Origin: Pseudomonas sp.
GTDB lineage: Bacteria; Pseudomonadota; Gammaproteobacteria; Pseudomonadales; Pseudomonadaceae
Direction: 5' to 3'
Assembly: GCA_003525045.1 (NCBI GenBank)
Contig: DQGF01000506.1
Coordinates: 1 to 5,616 of the forward strand
DNA length: 5,616 nt
Of this stretch, positions 1-5,421 are shown piece after piece. Both the position numbers and the translations under genes were made by a program. How positions within the stretch are numbered: the first letter of the stretch is position 1; the number at the start of each line of letters is the position of its first letter. Under the pieces are notes generated by a model. The model was not told the origin of the DNA. It did no database searches and was given only the letters and a program-made list of their open reading frames with translations.

Positions 1-1626
1 CTGACGGAGAAAAATCCGTCCGGCCCGGTCCTTTATAAAAACGACGCAAGTCCTACCTGGCGCCTGGCAGCGCAGATCAGTGAAAGACCTGTGGTCAAAC
101 ATGACCAACAGACCGGAAGCGGCTCCGTGCCGAAGCGGCCTGCGCCGTCAGCGAGCGAGCAGTCCGCTACAACAGTCGTACCTAAACGGCCCCGCTCTTC
201 CGACACACCGACTTACATCAATCAAAGACTGTACACCGCATCGCGGCGCTCGCCGGATGCGCAGGGTTATCACGAATTCAAGCCAAGGTCGGGGCCGGAT
301 GAATCCGGTACGCGATTTGCGTTCAGAGATCGTTTCGCAAACTGGATTCAGGTCGACCCGCCTGTCGGAGGATTCGGCTCGCAACCCACTCACCTGAAAC
401 ACTGGACCGACCAAGAGATCTGGGAGCTCTACCGGATTCACGGTCAGGATATCGAGCGTTTCCGGGGCGAAGCACAGGTCTCGGGCAAGCCCCCGCAGTG
501 GGTCGAACCGAATGTAACGGATAACCCGGTCGTTAACCTGCTGCGCGATTCACTACGCTGGCTGCACCCGACCATGACCTCGAACGAACGCGAGGCGTTC
601 TTGCAGTCCTACAACCTGCTGCCGAGCCAGCTGTCTCGCTTGCAACAGCACCTGCAGACCGAGCTGACGCTGCCCCAATGGGCGCAAGCGCACAAACGCC
701 TGGCTGAGGATGTCAGCAACCCGCGCCGCCTTGATCAGCTCAGCAACGACGTGATCAATGAGTTGAATCTCAAACGTGGCGCCCAACATGACTGGTATCA
801 CCCCGAGACAAGCATGACCCACGAGTTGCGCGAGGCGCTCCTGGTTAAAATGGGTTATCTGCGCAACAAGAATAATTGCCTGTATCGGACTGATGTGCCC
901 GCCTTGTTCAGGGGCGACGAGCGCACTCCGTTCGAACTGGCGAACGACAACGCCATGCTTCCTCGCTATGCCCACGAACCTGGCGCCACCACCCATAAGC
1001 CAATGAGCGCCACCTTCAGCCTCAAGGAAGGCCTGATGTACGCCCGCGATCCGGACCCCGAATACTTGCGATTCAACACGCAGACCAACAAATACCCCGG
1101 AAGGAGCGCTGGCGATACACCACCGGACAGTGACGCCAGTGATACGGAAAGCAGCGCCTCCTCCGACTGGTCAGATGCAGGAAGCCCGGTCGCCTGGGAT
1201 CATGATCGCAACTACGAACGCACCAGAGAGCGACAGACGGAAATGTTTCTGTATGCGCTGGATACCCGCAACATGGAAGTGGTTCCGCATGAAGAAAACC
1301 TGATGTTCAATTCAACGGCCCGTGACACTCCACCCACCTGGTTTCCCTCTGATGACTATGAAGGATTGATTTCGGTCACGAAAAAGGGGTTGGAAGCAGA
1401 GCGGGTCTGGCTATTGAACTCGTCTCTGACAAAGGGAGCAAAAGTAAACGACATCGAGGAGCAGGCCGGCAGTCGCGCCGAACGTATCGAAGCCGCTACG
1501 CATGCGGGACACGCCAACAATCATGAATACGACCTATTGATCGATGAAGTGGACGCAGCGGGTAAACCCGTGCTCAGGCTGTCGGGCAAGAAAGACGAAT
1601 TCGGGGATGACGTAATGTGGCCCTGA
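1..1626 (+). CDS. C-terminal part of a large toxin-like protein with a candidate ADP-ribosyltransferase domain (5' end outside window)
   Basis: The frame is open from base 1 to TGA at 1624-1626, giving 541 visible residues (numbered here from base 1). A GTG at 91 could be read as a start, but it has no good ribosome binding site and the 30 codons before it read as ordinary protein, so I treat the gene as cut by the window edge. Residues 31-70 are a disordered linker with two VPKRP copies. Residues 75-290 are mostly helical and tryptophan-rich, resembling from memory the C-terminal part of large Pseudomonas dermonecrotic-type (DUF6543) proteins. From about 294 an ART-like order appears: LFRGDERTP (candidate NAD-binding Arg304), a strand SATFS then a helix (336-348, in the STS position), an acidic insert (370-402), a strand FLYALDTRNMEVV (416-428), and ANNHEY with candidate catalytic Glu509. 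The order matches pertussis-toxin-type ARTs. Target and secretion route are unknown. The domain call is moderate; the coding call is strong. Confidence 0.85.
   Translation: MTEKNPSGPVLYKNDASPTWRLAAQISERPVVKHDQQTGSGSVPKRPAPSASEQSATTVVPKRPRSSDTPTYINQRLYTASRRSPDAQGYHEFKPRSGPDESGTRFAFRDRFANWIQVDPPVGGFGSQPTHLKHWTDQEIWELYRIHGQDIERFRGEAQVSGKPPQWVEPNVTDNPVVNLLRDSLRWLHPTMTSNEREAFLQSYNLLPSQLSRLQQHLQTELTLPQWAQAHKRLAEDVSNPRRLDQLSNDVINELNLKRGAQHDWYHPETSMTHELREALLVKMGYLRNKNNCLYRTDVPALFRGDERTPFELANDNAMLPRYAHEPGATTHKPMSATFSLKEGLMYARDPDPEYLRFNTQTNKYPGRSAGDTPPDSDASDTESSASSDWSDAGSPVAWDHDRNYERTRERQTEMFLYALDTRNMEVVPHEENLMFNSTARDTPPTWFPSDDYEGLISVTKKGLEAERVWLLNSSLTKGAKVNDIEEQAGSRAERIEAATHAGHANNHEYDLLIDEVDAAGKPVLRLSGKKDEFGDDVMWP
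907..1545 (+). other. Candidate ADP-ribosyltransferase catalytic region within the first gene
   Basis: ART toxins of the R-S-E class need an arginine on the first strand, an S-T-S-like strand and a glutamate near the C-terminal side. Visible here are FRGDER (Arg304, base 910), SATFSLKEG (Ser336 to Ser340, bases 1006-1020) and HEYD (Glu509, bases 1525-1527). The glutamate is followed by tyrosine, as in the QSEY motif of pertussis toxin S1. The middle strand FLYALDTRN fits the Y-V-Y-x-I-D type strand of this fold. The serine motif is imperfect, with Ala-Thr-Phe-Ser instead of Ser-Thr-Ser. An alternative first arginine is Arg296 in CLYRTD, eight residues earlier. This is motif reading only; no profile or structure comparison was made. 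Confidence 0.5.
1108..1206 (+). other. Acidic serine/aspartate-rich low-complexity insert in the ART-like domain
   Basis: Residues 370-402 (numbered from base 1) are dominated by Asp, Ser, Glu, Ala and Pro, with runs such as DSDASDTESSASSDWSD. They sit between the serine-motif strand and helix and the next predicted strand, where a surface loop would be expected. The segment is almost certainly disordered. It keeps the reading frame, so it is an in-frame loop expansion rather than damage. Confidence 0.6.
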
Positions 1627-1720
1627 GCACACAGCTCACCCAAGAAGCTCTGTATATGCTCGTGAAATATCACACCTTCACACCGATACGAAAACTGGTG
1701 TTTTGAAACGCTCATTATTT

Positions 1721-1726
1721 AAAGGA
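1721..1726 (+). promoter_or_regulatory. Ribosome binding site of the 1180-residue gene
   Basis: AAAGGA lies 7 bases before the ATG at 1734, a normal purine-rich Shine-Dalgarno position, and fixes that start. The 107-base gap to the upstream gene is clearly A+T-rich. It contains a possible -35-like TTGAAA at 1703-1708 but no well-spaced -10 element, so I call no promoter. Co-transcription with the upstream gene is possible. Confidence 0.7.
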
Positions 1727-1733
1727 TTAAACA

Positions 1734-4700
1734 ATGGCAAAACTTATAGAACCCGCCATCGAAGGCTCAACTCGCCGCGCCATTCAGGTAACGGCGATCA
1801 GTGCCTCGGCCAACAGTCATGCGCCGGCCGCCGGCCGAATTGATACATCTCCCAGTGCGCCACCGTTGACACCGCCAGCCGCCGACCAAATTGACACATC
1901 TCCCAGCGCGCCGCCCTTGACGCCCCCTCCAGACGCGGTAACTGCCACTTCTTCATCTCCTCACACCCTTGCCTCCCTGGATAAAAAGTTGGGGCTACTA
2001 CGTTTTGGCCAAATCAACATAAGCCGTGTAGAGCTCAGTAAAATAGGCGCGAAGATCGCCGGCCAAGACATCAGCGCGGCAAACACGAACTTCAAAAAGC
2101 CCTACCAGGACTTCCTCGACTCTCTGAGTTTCGATCCGGCCAAGGTCTTGGCCCGCGACATTTCCGCCGACCCGACAGACAGTGGCAAAGTGACCACGCT
2201 CGTCTTCGAACTGGCCTGCTTGCGTTCGGAGGACGCCCCACGCCTCATCGCCGCCGACAAGCCACTTACGCCCGGCAGCCCGATGGATCGTTTCGCAAGA
2301 CTTGCCGACGCAGCCCAGAAAATCGACATTCACCCAGCCAATGTTCCTTTGCCGCCCTGGGCCAATAGAAGTCTCAGCAGCTTTGGCGCAGGAATGCAGG
2401 CCTATGGCATTTACAGCGGCATGCGCGGGGTTAGGGATGCCCTTGTGGCAGGTGATGCGCTTGAAGCAGCAATAAACGGCGGGGGGGTCGCAAGCGAATT
2501 CGGTTCATTGATTATCGAACGAGGTCTGACCAAAGTCGGTGCAGCGATGATCACAAGCGGCGGAACAATATTCAACGGGTTCGCCGCCACATCGGTGGGG
2601 AAAACCTTGGGTAGAGGTGCCGGATTATTTGGCAGCATCATTACTCTGCCATTCGACATTTACGGCGCCGTCAGTGCCTTTAATAGCGCTGCCTCCAAGC
2701 AAGGCAAAGAAGCTCAGGATTACTATGTCAGCGGGGGGATCAACGTGGCGAGTGCAGCGATTGGTCTTGCGCTGGGCTCGGCAGCGCTGGCCGGTTTCGC
2801 AAGTACTGCCGGCCCGGTCGGATTGATCGCTGCCGGCGTACTTGTGGTGGAAGCGGAAATCTACCGGGCCGCGCGAGTCGTGGACGATATTGATGATTAC
2901 ATTGAACTGGATCTCCGCGAACGGTTGCGCTCCGGCTGGTTCGCCTTCTTGATGAAAGATCTGGATCAGGACGTGCTGGATCGCTACAAGATCGCCAAGA
3001 CCTTCAGCGATTACACAGAACAATTAGAGCTATCGGCAAAACACTTGCTTGAAGGGCCGTATAAAGAACAACTGGAATACATTGTGAACGGCGGTTTCGA
3101 CGTCACGCTGCGGACAATCAAAATCTGGTGGTACGAATGGGACGAAAATGCTGGAGGACAACCCTACAAACTGGATAGTGAGCCAGTAATCATTGGCACC
3201 GACGACGTTATCGATGCTCGCGATGGGCTCCCGCCAAACCTCAAAGGCAGCGTCAAAGGCAGTCCAGGCGAAAACAAAGGCATTCTTTGGCAGCTTGGTG
3301 ACGGCAATGACCAGGTATTGGGCGTCAAGGACAAACCCAATTCCTTCAGCTATCGGGAGGGCACCAAGGCACTGACTGGCGGTGACAAGGATGATGGGTT
3401 TTACTTCGAAACAACCGAAGCGGAACTGAACCGGCCAGTGAAACCTGCTCGGACCAGTGTACTTGACGGTGGTGAGGGTTCCGACACACTGGCCTTCGAG
3501 GGTTCCCGTCCCGCCACCGATACCCGTCATGTCGGTTACGACGTCAATCTGCAGACCGGCAAGGTTGCCTTGCGCAACCAAGATCCTGCGAAAGACGACA
3601 TCCCGGTCGCGCAGATCAAATCCATCGAAAACATCTCGACCTTGCGACGCGGTTCAAATCGGGTCACCGGGAGTGACAAGGCCGATCAGATTTCGGCCAA
3701 CGGTAACGACCTCATCAATGCCGGACCAGGTGATGACACAATCGCCTTCCGCGGCGCGGACTGCCGGGTCGATGGCGGCCCCGGGACGGATCGTTACTAC
3801 ATCGCCGAAACATCTGCCCGAGCGACGATTATCGAAGATGGTGAACAACCGAGCCTTATCGTGTTCGGCTGGCCACGGGAGAGGATTCAACGCTGGCGTA
3901 TCGTCGACACCTCGCTGGTGGTCAGCTCGTTGCGTGACAAGGATGGCGAACTTCCCGAACACGAGTTGATCATCGAGAATGTCTACAAACATGTCGACGG
4001 TCAGCGTCAAGTGAAAAACAACCAGTTGCGGTTTAGAACCCAGGACGATTACGTGCTGGCTCCTGATCTACCTCCCCACCTGACTGATTCTCTCCCTCAC
4101 GACATCCTATGCTCAGAGATCGTCATTGGTGAGCGCGGGCCTGCTCCACACATCGTCAACAGCGGATCCGTTGTGATCGCCGAACAGGAATCAAGGCACC
4201 ACTTTGTTTCACGCGATGGCCGCAGGGTTAATTTCTTTGCGGAAGCGGACACGCCTAAAACATCCAGAACCATTCACCTTGATTACAAATATGAAGAGAT
4301 ACATGAAATAAGGTTCGTTTATGACGTAGTGGCAAGCGAAGATATTTCGGGTGATACATTGCTGAGCTATAACAACTTCCGCATATGGATTTTTCTCCCA
4401 TCAAAGATAATCACTTTCGTGGATTTCATACGCGAAAAACAACAAAAAAAAACCTCGAATAAAGATTTCCCAAATATCAAGACCACCGGCATACACGGCG
4501 TGCATGACATAGTGCTGGTTATGCAGGATGGCGAATCCTATCGATTGACCTCCCCTTACATTCCCTATCATGAGGATGCTGCCGCCCCAGGTTACAAAAC
4601 CCGCTCCGGCAAAGCGTGCCTGAAGCGTCGGCACGGCCACTACAGATTTATCCGACCACGACTGATAAGACCGTACAAGCTCGCAGCCACCCCTCAGAAG

Positions 4701-5276
4701 GTTGAATTTCCATTGACGTCCCATACCGGTATTTATGTGTTGGAAGGCCAAGCCTCGTCCTATGATGTGTATCCTCCCAGCAACACAATTTTTAGCCTAT
4801 CGACACCAGACGCCGTTACACAAACCTCCAATGCATCGACCTGGACCATCTACAGTACAGAATTGACAGAAGCCGTAACACGCAACGAAATACGGCTGAC
4901 GTCCGAAAACCTGCAAGTCGGTAGCGCAGTGGTTAAGTTGCCGAGCCTGGATCACGCAGGACCGGTGGAATCCATCAGCGTGGTGACTTCATCCGGAAAT
5001 ATTTATTCAGTCGAACTGTTATTTGAAGTACTGCAACTTTACGTGGTCGACGCACAAGGCTACGCAAGCGTCGATGCCTTGTTGGCTGACATTCGTGCTC
5101 ACCAGCAGCGAAACGAACTGGCCGTAAAAGTGAACGTTAACAATATTGGCTTCACACCACGAGTTGACGGCAGGGTGTATTACAATTCGACTAACAATTA
5201 CTGGGGTATCGATACAGATCTGAAGTTGCGTATCCAACTCGAGGATCTGGTCATCGAACCGATTCAGAACGCTTGA
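1734..5276 (+). CDS. RTX-repeat protein with TcdA/TcdB- and Mcf-like pore/translocation domain
   Basis: This 1180-residue protein starts at ATG with a good AAAGGA site. No signal peptide is visible. Residues 35-68 hold two tandem 17-residue proline-rich units. Residues 75-200 are a helical region I do not recognise. Residues 205-400 are rich in Gly, Ala and hydrophobics (for example ITLPFDIYGAV at 303-313 and GLALGSAALAGF at 344-355). They end in VDDIDDYIELDLRERLRSGW, resembling the pore-forming/translocation region of clostridial TcdA/TcdB and of insecticidal Mcf-type toxins. Residues 487-692 carry degenerate RTX motifs such as DGGEGSDTLAF and NAGPGDDTIAF. Residues 695-780 look like the usual post-RTX strand region. 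Residues 790-1180 are unrecognised and probably beta-rich. There is no obvious enzymatic domain, so I infer a pore-former or delivery component. It lies 107 bases after the ART-like gene on the same strand. A solely pore-forming RTX cytotoxin or an adhesin are alternatives. Confidence 0.9.
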   Translation: MAKLIEPAIEGSTRRAIQVTAISASANSHAPAAGRIDTSPSAPPLTPPAADQIDTSPSAPPLTPPPDAVTATSSSPHTLASLDKKLGLLRFGQINISRVELSKIGAKIAGQDISAANTNFKKPYQDFLDSLSFDPAKVLARDISADPTDSGKVTTLVFELACLRSEDAPRLIAADKPLTPGSPMDRFARLADAAQKIDIHPANVPLPPWANRSLSSFGAGMQAYGIYSGMRGVRDALVAGDALEAAINGGGVASEFGSLIIERGLTKVGAAMITSGGTIFNGFAATSVGKTLGRGAGLFGSIITLPFDIYGAVSAFNSAASKQGKEAQDYYVSGGINVASAAIGLALGSAALAGFASTAGPVGLIAAGVLVVEAEIYRAARVVDDIDDYIELDLRERLRSGWFAFLMKDLDQDVLDRYKIAKTFSDYTEQLELSAKHLLEGPYKEQLEYIVNGGFDVTLRTIKIWWYEWDENAGGQPYKLDSEPVIIGTDDVIDARDGLPPNLKGSVKGSPGENKGILWQLGDGNDQVLGVKDKPNSFSYREGTKALTGGDKDDGFYFETTEAELNRPVKPARTSVLDGGEGSDTLAFEGSRPATDTRHVGYDVNLQTGKVALRNQDPAKDDIPVAQIKSIENISTLRRGSNRVTGSDKADQISANGNDLINAGPGDDTIAFRGADCRVDGGPGTDRYYIAETSARATIIEDGEQPSLIVFGWPRERIQRWRIVDTSLVVSSLRDKDGELPEHELIIENVYKHVDGQRQVKNNQLRFRTQDDYVLAPDLPPHLTDSLPHDILCSEIVIGERGPAPHIVNSGSVVIAEQESRHHFVSRDGRRVNFFAEADTPKTSRTIHLDYKYEEIHEIRFVYDVVASEDISGDTLLSYNNFRIWIFLPSKIITFVDFIREKQQKKTSNKDFPNIKTTGIHGVHDIVLVMQDGESYRLTSPYIPYHEDAAAPGYKTRSGKACLKRRHGHYRFIRPRLIRPYKLAATPQKVEFPLTSHTGIYVLEGQASSYDVYPPSNTIFSLSTPDAVTQTSNASTWTIYSTELTEAVTRNEIRLTSENLQVGSAVVKLPSLDHAGPVESISVVTSSGNIYSVELLFEVLQLYVVDAQGYASVDALLADIRAHQQRNELAVKVNVNNIGFTPRVDGRVYYNSTNNYWGIDTDLKLRIQLEDLVIEPIQNA
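1836..1937 (+). repeat. Tandem 51-bp (17-residue) proline-rich repeat, two copies
   Basis: Residues 35-51 and 52-68 of the 1180-residue protein share IDTSPSAPPLTPP exactly. The DNA copies differ mainly at third codon positions (for example GATACATCTCCCAGT versus GACACATCTCCCAGC), so the duplication is old enough to have drifted while the peptide stayed constant. The copies form a flexible N-terminal linker just before the first helical region. Confidence 0.85.
2346..2933 (+). other. Pore-forming/translocation-like hydrophobic region
   Basis: Residues 205-400 of the 1180-residue protein hold several moderately hydrophobic Gly/Ala-rich stretches (about 255-290, 294-313 and 333-376) with scattered charges. 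They do not look like classical transmembrane helices. This suits a segment that stays soluble and inserts after a trigger, as in the translocation region of large clostridial toxins. The boundary segment with DDIDDYI is the part I most associate with the TcdA/TcdB pore family (PF12920) and Mcf-type toxins. The assignment is from memory of the family. Confidence 0.55.
3192..3809 (+). other. Degenerate RTX (hemolysin-type) calcium-binding repeats
   Basis: Within residues 487-692 I see about six imperfect GGxGxDxUx-type units: IGTDDVIDARDG (487-498), LGDGNDQVLG (521-530), TGGDKDDGFYF (548-558), DGGEGSDTLAF (578-588), TGSDKADQI running into NAGPGDDTIAF (645-672), and DGGPGTDRYYI (680-690). They are spaced apart rather than packed in nonapeptide register, so calcium binding is plausible at some sites but a long regular beta-roll is not. 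RTX proteins are usually exported by type I secretion; no such genes are in the window. Confidence 0.7.
4261..4500 (+). other. A+T-rich island inside the 1180-residue gene
   Basis: I count 92 G+C in 240 bases (38%), against for example 43 of 60 at 2221-2280. Codons that are rare in Pseudomonas cluster here, notably ATA and AGG. It encodes residues about 843-922, the start of the unrecognised C-terminal region. The frame is intact. The shift suggests that this part of the C-terminus has a different origin or evolves differently from the pore and RTX parts. Confidence 0.65.
4444..4452 (+). repeat. Nine-adenine homopolymer within the coding frame
   Basis: A run of nine A bases encodes part of Gln-Gln-Lys-Lys-Thr at residues 903-907. 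Gain of one A would meet TAA at 4460-4462, and loss of one A would meet TAG at 4510-4512. Either change would remove about 260-270 C-terminal residues. It could act as a slippage or phase-variation site, though it may simply be a lysine-rich A+T-rich patch. Confidence 0.8.
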
Positions 5277-5297
5277 TCCCGACTTGGCAATGCAGAC

Positions 5298-5324
5298 CCG
5301 GCGTGACGTATATCGGCACGCCGG
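5298..5324 (+). terminator. Perfect 8-bp inverted repeat after the 1180-residue gene, possible terminator
   Basis: CCGGCGTG (5298-5305) and CACGCCGG (5317-5324) can form a perfect G+C-rich 8-bp stem with an 11-base loop, 21 bases after the stop codon at 5276. There is no T-run on either strand next to the stem, so it is not a textbook intrinsic terminator. Its place between convergent genes suggests transcript-end formation or protection of mRNA 3' ends. A second weaker stem, CCGCC (5338-5342) with GGCGG (5351-5355), follows. The rest of the 145-base gap shows nothing I recognise. Confidence 0.4.
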
Positions 5325-5421
5325 CGCTTGCCTCATTCCGCCGACGGACTGGCGGACTCGTAAAAAATGGAGTGAGACCCTTATGCGCCAAAAACCTGGA
5401 ACCCGGCCCAAATCGGCCGCC

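Noticed and set aside
80..397. 105-residue + strand ORF starting at GTG 80
   Set aside because: It overlaps the larger coding frame out of register, has Arg/Ser-rich shadow composition and lacks a convincing ribosome site.
553..996. 147-residue - strand ORF opposite the first gene
   Set aside because: Antisense shadow of a G+C-rich gene, with no recognisable protein features.
1680..1704. Weak stem ACACC/GGTGT followed by TTTT between the two + strand genes, considered as a terminator
   Set aside because: Only five pairs with a 12-base loop and a short T-run; too weak to claim that transcription ends between the genes.
1651..1708. Promoter-like TATATG (1653-1658) and TTGAAA (1703-1708) in the gap
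   Set aside because: The elements are in the wrong order and no properly spaced partner was found for either.
2625..3023. 132-residue - strand ORF opposite the pore region
   Set aside because: Antisense shadow; the + strand frame has clear domain content there.
3030..3581. 183-residue - strand ORF opposite the RTX region
   Set aside because: It lies wholly antisense to a well-supported gene, its composition mirrors the opposite strand, and no domain or ribosome site supports it.
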